Positions 28,605 through 35,517 of a stretch of 64,000 nt of DNA are shown piece after piece. The position numbers and the translations under genes were made by a program. The notes under the pieces are model-generated. The model saw only the letters and a list, made by a program, of their open reading frames with translations, did no database searches and was not told the origin of the DNA. The stretch's first letter is position 1, and each line of letters starts with the position of its first letter. The stretch is from JAVVEG01 sp041751425. Its GTDB lineage: Bacteria > Pseudomonadota > Gammaproteobacteria > Pseudomonadales > Pseudohongiellaceae. The stretch lies in contig JBGSXL010000008.1 in assembly GCA_041751425.1 (NCBI GenBank), positions 124,001 to 188,000 on the forward strand. The letters are read 5' to 3'.

Positions 28605-30620
28605 TTAATGTATCTTTTTCCAGTATTCTCTATTGAGCAGGAATACAAAGATGAACAATATGGCCAGGAAACCAAGAACATAAAATCCAATTTCCTGACG
28701 TCGTTCACGAATCGGCTCGCCCACGTAATACAGGAAATTGGTCAAGTCGTATACGGCTTGATCAAACTCTGCCGGACTCAGGCTGCCGGTACCTTCCACA
28801 TGGTTCATCTCACAACCTTCCGGGCTAAGGTCACCATTAGCACAGATAACATCGCCCTGCAGTTCATGCAGCACATTGGGCATACCAACGTTGGCAAATG
28901 TTTTGTTGTTCACACCCCAGGGTCGGCTTTCATCAGCGTAGAACGAGCGCAGATAAGTGTACAAGTACTCAGGGCTGCGGACGCGCGATATCAGCGTAAG
29001 GTCGGGCGGACTGGCGCCGAACCAGTTCCTGGCATCTTCATCGCGCATACTTATTTCAATCAGATCGCCAATTTGAGCTTCATCGAAAATCAAGTTTTCC
29101 AGCACCAACTCATGCGGAATACCCAGGTCATCGGCTGTGCGCTCAAAGCGCTGGTATTTCAAAGAGTGGCAGGACGCACAGTAATTCATATACAGCATGA
29201 ATCCGGTTTGCAGGGACTCCTGATTCTTGATATCCATCTCCACATCATCCAACGGTACATTGGACTCTGCACCAACAGCTTTCAGTGGCAACATGATCAG
29301 CGCTGCAAGCAATGCCAGAGTAATAGCCATCTGCTTCATGCTGATCCAGCGACCGGTAACACGCTCGGGCTCAGGGAAAGTTTTCTCTTTCGCTGTATAC
29401 CAGGGCATCAGGAAGAAGAAGGCAAAATAGACCACAGTCATGATCTGCGCCAGAAGAGTACGCCCGTCTGTTACAGACATAGTGCCAAGTACACCCAGAA
29501 CAACGAAGCTGACGACGAATGCCAACAGCGCTATACGGCTGTACCAGCCTTTGTAACGCATGGACTTGACCGGGCTGCGATCCAGCCAGGGCACCACGAA
29601 CAGAATGGCAATGGCGCCGAACATGACAATCAGGCCCCAGAATTTCGCATCAATACCGAACAACGGAATCGTTACCGCACGCAGCATCGAATAGAACGTG
29701 GTGTAATACCACACTGGTGGCACGTGTTCTGGCGTCACCAGAGGGTTGGCTTCCTGGAAGTTTGCATGTTCAAGGAAATAACCACCCATTTCCGGGACAA
29801 AGAATACGATAAAGCAGAAAACGAACAGGAAGACCACAATGCCGACCATGTCGTGCACAGTGTAATAAGGGTGGAACGGAACACCATCCAGAGGAATGCC
29901 ATCCGGACCTTTGTTCTTCTTGATTTCAATACCATCAGGATTATTGGAGCCTACTTCATGCAGCGCCAACAGGTGCAACACAACCAAAGCCAGCAACACA
30001 ATTGGCAACGCCACCACATGCAAAGCGAAGAAGCGATTCAATGTAGCGCCGGAGATCAGATAGTCACCGCGAACCCAGATCAACAGATCTTCACCAATAA
30101 CTGGAATGGCTCCTACCAATGAAACAATAACGTTGGCACCCCAGTAAGACATCTGTCCCCATGGCAGTACGTAGCCCATAAAACCTTCGATGACCAGCAC
30201 CAGATAAATGGCCATGCCGAACACCCAGACCAGCTCGCGCGGCTTCTTATATGAGCCGTACATCAAGCCCCGGAACATATGCAGATAAACCACAACGAAA
30301 AACGCGGACGCACCGGTTGAATGCAGATAGCGCAATAACCAGCCCCACTCCACATCGCGCATTATGTATTCAACTGACGCAAAAGCACCTTCGGCACTGT
30401 TGGTGTAGTTCATGGTCAACCAGACTCCGGTCACCAATTGCAACACCAGCACTAACAGAGAAAGCACACCGAAGAAATACCAGAAATTGAAATTCTTGGG
30501 CGCATAGTACTTGCTCATATGCCGCTCCCAGGCGGCTACTATGGGCAGGCGATCATTGGTCCAATCACGCAGACCAATCAATGAGGAGACAATCCAACCT
30601 TTCTTTTGCGTTGCGCTCAT
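28605..30620 (-). CDS. petBC: Fused cytochrome b / cytochrome c1 of the bc1 complex
   Basis: This 671-residue frame joins two subunits of ubiquinol:cytochrome c reductase in the inner membrane. Residues 1-423 are cytochrome b: eight membrane segments, the heme ligands His100/His114 and His201/His216, and the quinol-site motif PVWY at 302-305. After VTG at 423 the frame continues without a stop into a cytochrome c1 that keeps its own signal-like segment (Met428 to about Gly450). It then has the heme site CASCH at 481-485 and a C-terminal membrane anchor. In P. aeruginosa petB and petC are separate. In Bradyrhizobium (fbcH) a single chain is made and cleaved after translation, and the retained signal peptide suggests the same here. 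Internal initiation at Met428 cannot be excluded. The start overlaps the petA stop by one base. Confidence 0.95.
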   Translation of the reverse strand: MSATQKKGWIVSSLIGLRDWTNDRLPIVAAWERHMSKYYAPKNFNFWYFFGVLSLLVLVLQLVTGVWLTMNYTNSAEGAFASVEYIMRDVEWGWLLRYLHSTGASAFFVVVYLHMFRGLMYGSYKKPRELVWVFGMAIYLVLVIEGFMGYVLPWGQMSYWGANVIVSLVGAIPVIGEDLLIWVRGDYLISGATLNRFFALHVVALPIVLLALVVLHLLALHEVGSNNPDGIEIKKNKGPDGIPLDGVPFHPYYTVHDMVGIVVFLFVFCFIVFFVPEMGGYFLEHANFQEANPLVTPEHVPPVWYYTTFYSMLRAVTIPLFGIDAKFWGLIVMFGAIAILFVVPWLDRSPVKSMRYKGWYSRIALLAFVVSFVVLGVLGTMSVTDGRTLLAQIMTVVYFAFFFLMPWYTAKEKTFPEPERVTGRWISMKQMAITLALLAALIMLPLKAVGAESNVPLDDVEMDIKNQESLQTGFMLYMNYCASCHSLKYQRFERTADDLGIPHELVLENLIFDEAQIGDLIEISMRDEDARNWFGASPPDLTLISRVRSPEYLYTYLRSFYADESRPWGVNNKTFANVGMPNVLHELQGDVICANGDLSPEGCEMNHVEGTGSLSPAEFDQAVYDLTNFLYYVGEPIRERRQEIGFYVLGFLAILFIFVFLLNREYWKKIH

Positions 30621-31219
30621 TATGCAGGCACCCCATCTTCACCAATCACCAGAATACTTTCAGTCTCGTAATAATACGGAGGCACTTCCATATTGCGCGA
30701 GGCGGGTGAGTTCTTGTAGACACGACCAGACAGGTCAAAGCGCGAGCCATGGCAAGGACAGAAGAAACCACCTTTCCATTGTGCGTCAAACGGCTCAGGG
30801 CGCAGCGCGATGCGTGGCGTTGGTGAGCAAAACAAATGCGGACATAATCCAACCAGTACCAGAATCTCAGGATCTCTGGAGCGATAGGCATTGGTTGCGT
30901 ACTCGGGTTGTTCCGGCTCAGTTGAGTCGGGATCAACCAATTCATCAGTCAGTGTAGCCATTGCATCCAGAGACTCCTGGGTACGGCGCACGATGAATAT
31001 GGGTTTGCCACGCCAAGCGGGAATAGGGCCCAGAATACCGCCCTCTTCGATACGACTGATATCCACTTTTACTGGTGCACCTGCCGCTCTTGCTTTGGCG
31101 CTTGGATTCCATGAACCTACGAATGGCACTGCTACGCCGACTACGCCAGCTGCACCTACGACCGAGGTCGACCCTAATAAAAACCGTCTGCGGCCAGTAT
31201 CGGCACCGTCTTCACTCAC
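30620..31219 (-). CDS. petA: Ubiquinol-cytochrome c reductase Rieske iron-sulfur subunit
   Basis: This subunit takes the first electron from ubiquinol in the bc1 complex. The GTG at 31219, with AGGAG and six spacer bases upstream, gives 199 residues, the family length; an ATG at 31273 is less likely. A twin-arginine-type start (GRRRFLLGSTSVVG) is followed by the single membrane helix and hinge. Cluster box II is normal (CPCHGSRFD, Cys154 and His157). Box I reads CPHLFC (126-131) where the family has CTHLGC: the ligands Cys126 and His128 and the disulfide Cys131 are kept, but Thr and Gly are replaced by Pro and Phe. It heads the pet operon. Confidence 0.97.
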   Translation of the reverse strand: MSEDGADTGRRRFLLGSTSVVGAAGVVGVAVPFVGSWNPSAKARAAGAPVKVDISRIEEGGILGPIPAWRGKPIFIVRRTQESLDAMATLTDELVDPDSTEPEQPEYATNAYRSRDPEILVLVGLCPHLFCSPTPRIALRPEPFDAQWKGGFFCPCHGSRFDLSGRVYKNSPASRNMEVPPYYYETESILVIGEDGVPA

Positions 31220-31392
31220 CGTGTTATCTCCTGAGCTTAGTAATAGTAGGGGACCTCTGCCCTTGTGGGCCACTGAAGTCCGGGTTGGACAGAAAAAGTA
31301 TTCCGAGTAACTCTTCGTAAACTGTGCGTAGCTCTTAGTAAACTCTGCTCAACTCTGTGCAAACCTGCAGCTACGATCAGCAAATGCGCCGA

Positions 31393-31421
31393 ATAGTAGT
31401 AAATTTAGCGGAATTTTTCAA
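31393..31421 (-). promoter_or_regulatory. Promoter of the petA-petBC operon
   Basis: TTGAAA (31421-31416) and TACTAT (31398-31393) are exactly 17 bases apart on the minus strand, close to the sigma70 consensus. Predicted transcription starts near 31386, leaving a leader of about 165 bases before petA. Confidence 0.7.
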
Positions 31422-31439
31422 GCATTACCTGCCCCAATA

Positions 31440-31453
31440 TTGACGCAAATCAT
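31440..31453 (-). promoter_or_regulatory. Possible FNR/ANR-type box upstream of the pet promoter
   Basis: ATGATTTGCGTCAA on the minus strand matches the dyad TTGAT-N4-ATCAA at 8 of 10 fixed positions. Its centre is about 60 bases upstream of the predicted start, a position used for activation by FNR-type regulators. A match of this quality can arise by chance. Confidence 0.3.
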
Positions 31454-31483
31454 TGATTACGAAAACGAATTTATTTTTTCCGC

Positions 31484-31525
31484 AAAAAAAAACGCCTCAG
31501 CCAGCGTGTGGCTAAGGCGTTTTTC
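31484..31525 (-). terminator. Bidirectional rho-independent terminator after rpsI
   Basis: A 10-bp stem (GCCTTAGCCA/TGGCTGAGGC with one G-T type mismatch) around a five-base loop is flanked by nine A on one side and five T on the other. It can therefore end rplM-rpsI transcription on the minus strand, starting 15 bases past the rpsI stop, and transcription coming from the other direction. Confidence 0.88.
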
Positions 31526-31539
31526 AGAATCGTAAAAAA

Positions 31540-31932
31540 TTAACGCTTGGAGAACTGTGGCTTCTTACGTGCTTTACGCAGGCCCACTTTCTTACGCTCA
31601 ACTTCACGCGCATCACGGGTTACAAAACCAGCTTTACGCAATACGGGACGCAGTGTCTCATCGTACTGCATCAGAGCGCGGGTAATACCATGACGTATCG
31701 CACCTGCCTGCCCGAAACTGCCGCCACCACGAACCGTGACCATGATATTGAACTTATCAGACAATTCAACAAGCTGCAGAGGCTGCTGAACGATCATACG
31801 CGCAACTTCGCGACCAAAAAAACCATCCAGAGGACGTGCATTAATGGTAATCGTGCCAGTACCCTTAGTGAGGAACACGCGGGCTGTAGCAGTCTTGCGT
31901 CGGCCAGTGCCGTAGTATTGAGTCGTGGACAT
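31540..31932 (-). CDS. rpsI: Small ribosomal subunit protein uS9
   Basis: S9 is a 30S subunit protein whose C-terminal tail reaches the P-site tRNA. The 130-residue product has the family length, the GTGRRKTATARV start, GGGSFGQAGAIRHGI in the middle, and the basic tail ending KKPQFSKR. It lies 26 bases after rplM in the standard two-gene operon. Confidence 0.99.
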   Translation of the reverse strand: MSTTQYYGTGRRKTATARVFLTKGTGTITINARPLDGFFGREVARMIVQQPLQLVELSDKFNIMVTVRGGGSFGQAGAIRHGITRALMQYDETLRPVLRKAGFVTRDAREVERKKVGLRKARKKPQFSKR

Positions 31933-31958
31933 AAAGTTTTGCTAAACCTCTTTTCAGA

Positions 31959-32387
31959 TTACAGCTTGAGAGTCTGTGGTTGTTGTGCTGTATGGGGATG
32001 CTCGTTGCCGGCATATACCTTGAGTTTCCTGAACATGGCGCGACCCAGCGGATTGCTTGGCAGCATGCCTTTGATAGCCAGCTTGATAACGCGCTCTGGC
32101 GCTTTTTCGATCAGCTTGCCGAAAGGCATTGACTTGATTCCACCCGGGAAACCGGAGTGTGAATGGTACATCTTGCCCTTGGCCTTGTTACCTGTGACAA
32201 CGACTTTCTCTGCATTGATCACTACTACGAAATCGCCAGTGTCGACATGCGGGGTGTATTCCGGCTTGTGCTTGCCACGCAGGCGGCTCGCAATCTCGGC
32301 AGCCATGCGCCCGAGAGTCAGCCCTTCGGCATCTACGAGCAGCCAGTTATGTTCTACATTCTGTGGTTTAGCACTAAAAGTCTTCAT
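31959..32387 (-). CDS. rplM: Large ribosomal subunit protein uL13
   Basis: L13 is an early-assembling 50S protein. The ATG at 32387 (MKTFSAKPQNVEHNW) gives 142 residues, the same length as in E. coli; a longer open frame upstream is not supported. The conserved block MLPSNPLGRAMFRKLKVYAG is near residues 112-131. In E. coli L13 represses its own operon by binding the leader. The 5' leader here contains a small TGCC...GGCA hairpin near 32412-32423 that could play such a role (inference). Confidence 0.98.
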   Translation of the reverse strand: MKTFSAKPQNVEHNWLLVDAEGLTLGRMAAEIASRLRGKHKPEYTPHVDTGDFVVVINAEKVVVTGNKAKGKMYHSHSGFPGGIKSMPFGKLIEKAPERVIKLAIKGMLPSNPLGRAMFRKLKVYAGNEHPHTAQQPQTLKL

Positions 32388-32441
32388 TAAAATCCACCAA
32401 AGGGGCATCTTGCCAAAAGGCATAATCTTCAAGGAGCGCGA

Positions 32442-32470
32442 ATACTACCGAAGCGACCGGAAAACTTCAA
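32442..32470 (-). promoter_or_regulatory. Promoter of the rplM-rpsI operon
   Basis: TTGAAG (32470-32465) and TAGTAT (32447-32442) are 17 bases apart on the minus strand. A GC-rich CGCGCTCC stretch follows near the predicted start, as often seen in stringently controlled ribosomal promoters. The leader to the rplM ATG is about 50 bases. Confidence 0.7.
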
Positions 32471-32574
32471 GGGTTTATCAAGGGAATATTTGCATATATC
32501 TACGCTTGTGGGCAGCTTAACCCATTGCACGCGGACCTGCCATGAAAAGTGCTGTGGCCAGATTACCAGCGGGA

Positions 32575-33690
32575 TCAGGGTTTGTGTTCACCGGCCAGAT
32601 AGTCGTGCGATTGCATCTCCAGCAGGCGACTGCGCGTCCGCTCGAAAACGAAGTCATGCCGCCCGCCGGTGTATAGCTCCTTAAGCGGCACAGCAGCGGA
32701 TATCAACAGCTTCACATTGCGATCGTATAACTCATCCACCAAGCTGACAAAACGCCGCACAATATCATCCTTGTCAGAACCCAGTTGCGGCACATTAGCC
32801 AACAACACGGCATGGTATATTTTTGCGATTTCAATATAGTCATTAGCGCTGCGGGGACCGCCGCACAGCTCCTCAAAATCGAACCACACGACGTCATCGG
32901 CGCAGATCCTGGCTGCAATCTGCCGGCCCAGAATCTCGATACCGCAGTGCTCAAATACTTCCGCATGCTCCGGTACCAGACTGCGAAATCCCTGCATCAT
33001 CGCGGTCTCCGCAGCGCTGCCATGCGGACTGTAATAGATGGCGGCCTGCTCCAGTGCCCGCAGACGATAGTCGATGCCACCATCCAGTTCGATAATTTGC
33101 GTATAGCGATGTAGCAAGGCAATGGCAGGCAAGAAGCGAGCTCTTTGCAGACCATTTTCATATAACTTGTCCGGGTGGATATTGGAGGTCGCTACAAGCA
33201 CTACGCCAGCCGCTGTCAAATGCTCGAGCAGGTTGGCCAGGATCATGGCGTCGCCAATGTCTGACACAAAAAACTCATCAAAACAGATAACTCTGGCCTC
33301 CCTAGCGAGCTTGGCAGCCACCAGCTCCAGAGGGTTCTTCTGTTGTTTCAAATTGCCGAGCTCAGTGTGAACGCGCTGCATGAAGCGGTGGAAGTGGGTT
33401 CGGAGCTTGTTGTCGAATGGCAGGCTCTCGTAGAATACATCCATGATATAGGTCTTGCCCCTGCCTACACCGCCATAGAAATAAATGCCTTTGATGGCAT
33501 CTGGGGCCGGGGAGCCGTCGAGATCGAGCAGATTTTTGATCTTCTTCAGTACCGAATGCTTGCCAGACGGCGTTTTCGGCAGCATGGTTTCGTAAAGTTG
33601 CTGTACCTTTTCGATGGCATGCGCTTGCGCTGGGTCCGGGAACAGGACCCCGCTGCTGATATCCAGTTGGTAACGCTGCATGGGAGTCAT
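32575..33690 (-). CDS. zapE: Cell division ATPase ZapE
   Basis: ZapE is an AFG1/LACE1-type AAA ATPase that associates with the Z ring under some conditions. The 371-residue product from the ATG at 33690 (MTPMQRYQLD) matches the family start and length; an ATG 18 codons earlier has no support. The Walker A motif is YGGVGRGKTYIMD near residues 72-84, and Walker B is ICFDEFFVSD near 127-136, followed by the sensor region VATSNIHPDKLY near 163. Confidence 0.95.
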   Translation of the reverse strand: MTPMQRYQLDISSGVLFPDPAQAHAIEKVQQLYETMLPKTPSGKHSVLKKIKNLLDLDGSPAPDAIKGIYFYGGVGRGKTYIMDVFYESLPFDNKLRTHFHRFMQRVHTELGNLKQQKNPLELVAAKLAREARVICFDEFFVSDIGDAMILANLLEHLTAAGVVLVATSNIHPDKLYENGLQRARFLPAIALLHRYTQIIELDGGIDYRLRALEQAAIYYSPHGSAAETAMMQGFRSLVPEHAEVFEHCGIEILGRQIAARICADDVVWFDFEELCGGPRSANDYIEIAKIYHAVLLANVPQLGSDKDDIVRRFVSLVDELYDRNVKLLISAAVPLKELYTGGRHDFVFERTRSRLLEMQSHDYLAGEHKP

Positions 33691-34044
33691 GGGCAGGATT
33701 CGTAGATACTTTTTATCTGTTTGGCTTTCTGTTTGGTGGCGCATTCAATTTGGCGATGCACACTATTAGGCTGGGCATTCTACGGCAATCATTGGCGGCA
33801 AACCAGTAATGGCAATATGGCAAATACGGGTTCCCTATTCGGTCCATGGCAGGATGTGCAGACAGATAATCCGGACAAGGCGCTTGTCAGTAGGTAAATT
33901 TCTTACGGCGATTGCGTACAAATCACGTTATACTTGCGCCAGAATATTGTTCCGCAGGTCATTCGCAGTACCACATTCAAGGTGATTTGACCTGGCTGAG
34001 TAGCAGCAAACATGAAAGGAAAAAACCAAGAGGCGAAAGACAAT
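33691..34044. other. Intergenic region between divergent zapE and zapG
   Basis: No gene was recognised in these 354 bases. A TATACT hexamer on the plus strand at 33929-33934 could be a -10 element for zapG, but no matching -35 sits at the right distance. Nothing else stands out. Confidence 0.4.
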
Positions 34045-34476
34045 ATGACATGGTTGATCGGTATCGGCGGTCTTGCAATTGGTGTATGTCTTGGCGTAAT
34101 AGCCGCCAGCCGCTTCAAGAACTCAAACCCGACGCGAATCTTGGAGCTGGAACAACAGGTGCATGATCTGCAACAGAAGCACGACAGATACAAGGAAAAT
34201 GTTGGCGAACATTTCAGCATGACTGCTGAATTGGTGCAGCATATGACTGAGAGCTATCGTGATGTGTACCAGCATCTCGCCTCTGGCGCGCAGGAGCTGT
34301 GTTCCGGCGATGTAGCCAACAAACTGTTGCCTGCCAGCGAAGACATCGTATTCAATGCCTCCGTCAACGACAGTGCTTTGCAGCCGCCGCGGGACTATGC
34401 TCCCAAGCAGAACCCCACGCAGAAAGGTGCGCTGTCCGAGGAGTTCGGTATCGACAAGAAGAAAGACGTCGACTGA
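34045..34476 (+). CDS. zapG: ZapG / YhcB family inner-membrane protein (DUF1043)
   Basis: ZapG (YhcB) is an inner-membrane protein tied to envelope growth and division. The ATG at 34045 gives 143 residues that open directly with the membrane segment MTWLIGIGGLAIGVCLGVIA. A coiled coil follows (about 27-60, LELEQQVHDLQQKHDRYKEN), then the conserved SMTAELVQHMTESYRDVYQHLA block and a polar tail. An upstream ATG at 34012 would add 11 charged residues before the membrane segment and has no ribosome site. Confidence 0.9.
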   Translation: MTWLIGIGGLAIGVCLGVIAASRFKNSNPTRILELEQQVHDLQQKHDRYKENVGEHFSMTAELVQHMTESYRDVYQHLASGAQELCSGDVANKLLPASEDIVFNASVNDSALQPPRDYAPKQNPTQKGALSEEFGIDKKKDVD

Positions 34477-34508
34477 CTAATCTTTTCCAATAACAACCTT
34501 TGTGCGCG

Positions 34509-34530
34509 GCGCCGCCATCAATTGCGGCGC
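34509..34530 (+). other. GC-rich hairpin between zapG and cysD
   Basis: GCGCCGC and GCGGCGC form a perfect 7-bp stem around an eight-base loop, 27 bases upstream of the cysD start. No T-run follows, so it is not a standard terminator. It may slow transcription or shape the cysD leader. Confidence 0.35.
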
Positions 34531-34556
34531 AGTCACACTATGCAAAGATCAAAATA

Positions 34557-35465
34557 ATGGCCGACTACAGTCTTACCCACCTGAAACAGCTCGAAGCTGA
34601 AAGCATCCATATTATTCGCGAAGTCGCGGCGGAGTTTGACAAGCCGGTCATGCTTTACTCTATCGGCAAAGATTCTGCAGTCATGCTGCATCTTGCGTTG
34701 AAAGCCTTTTATCCCGGCAAGCTGCCCTTCCCGCTGATGCATGTAGACACCACGTGGAAGTTCAGGGAGATGATTCGATTTCGCGATGAACAGGTCGCGA
34801 AACTTGGCCTGGACCTGATCGTCCATATCAATAAGGATGGTGTGGATGCAGGTATTGGGCCCTTTACTCACGGCAGCGAAAAACATACTGACGTGATGAA
34901 AACTCAGGGCCTGCGCCAGGCGCTGGACAAATACAAGTTTGATGCGGCCTTTGGTGGCGGTCGCCGCGACGAGGAAAAATCACGGGCCAAGGAACGTGTG
35001 TTCTCCTTTCGAGACAAAAACCACGGCTGGGATCCCAAGAACCAACGTCCTGAGCTTTGGAATATCTACAATTGCAAAGTGAACAAAGGCGAAAGTATTC
35101 GCGTTTTCCCCTTGTCCAACTGGACTGAGCTGGATATCTGGCAATACATCTATCTGAACAATATTGATATCGTGCCTTTGTATTTCGCCAAGCCACGTCC
35201 CGTGGTGAACATGGATGGCGTAGAAATCATGGTAGATGATGAGCGTATGCCTGCGGAGCTTCGGCAAAAAGCGGTGATGAAAACTGTCCGTTTTCGCACG
35301 CTGGGTTGTTACCCACTCACAGGCGCGGTGGAATCCGAAGCAACAACTCTGCCCGCAATAATTCAGGAAATGTTGCTGACAACCACTTCAGAGCGGCAAG
35401 GCAGGTTAATAGACAGCGACCAGGCTGGGTCTATGGAAGAGAAGAAGCGTAAAGGGTATTTCTGA
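34557..35465 (+). CDS. cysD: Sulfate adenylyltransferase subunit 2
   Basis: CysD is the catalytic ATP-pyrophosphatase subunit of ATP sulfurylase and makes adenosine 5'-phosphosulfate with the GTPase CysN. The ATG at 34557 (MADYSLTHLKQLEAES) gives 302 residues, the E. coli length. The PP-loop SIGKDSAVMLHLA is near residues 37-49, and the conserved FGGGRRDEEKSRAKER near 132. It lies 52 bases upstream of cysNC. Confidence 0.97.
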   Translation: MADYSLTHLKQLEAESIHIIREVAAEFDKPVMLYSIGKDSAVMLHLALKAFYPGKLPFPLMHVDTTWKFREMIRFRDEQVAKLGLDLIVHINKDGVDAGIGPFTHGSEKHTDVMKTQGLRQALDKYKFDAAFGGGRRDEEKSRAKERVFSFRDKNHGWDPKNQRPELWNIYNCKVNKGESIRVFPLSNWTELDIWQYIYLNNIDIVPLYFAKPRPVVNMDGVEIMVDDERMPAELRQKAVMKTVRFRTLGCYPLTGAVESEATTLPAIIQEMLLTTTSERQGRLIDSDQAGSMEEKKRKGYF

Positions 35466-35517
35466 ACCAGAATCAAACATTACTGCCAGCGGGCAGCCTG
35501 AACGGATTTTAGCCACT

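Noticed and set aside
28572..30122. A 516-codon open frame on the plus strand opposite petBC
   Set aside because: It lies entirely antisense to a gene with clear heme and quinone motifs. Its His/Gln-rich composition is what the reverse of membrane-protein codons gives.
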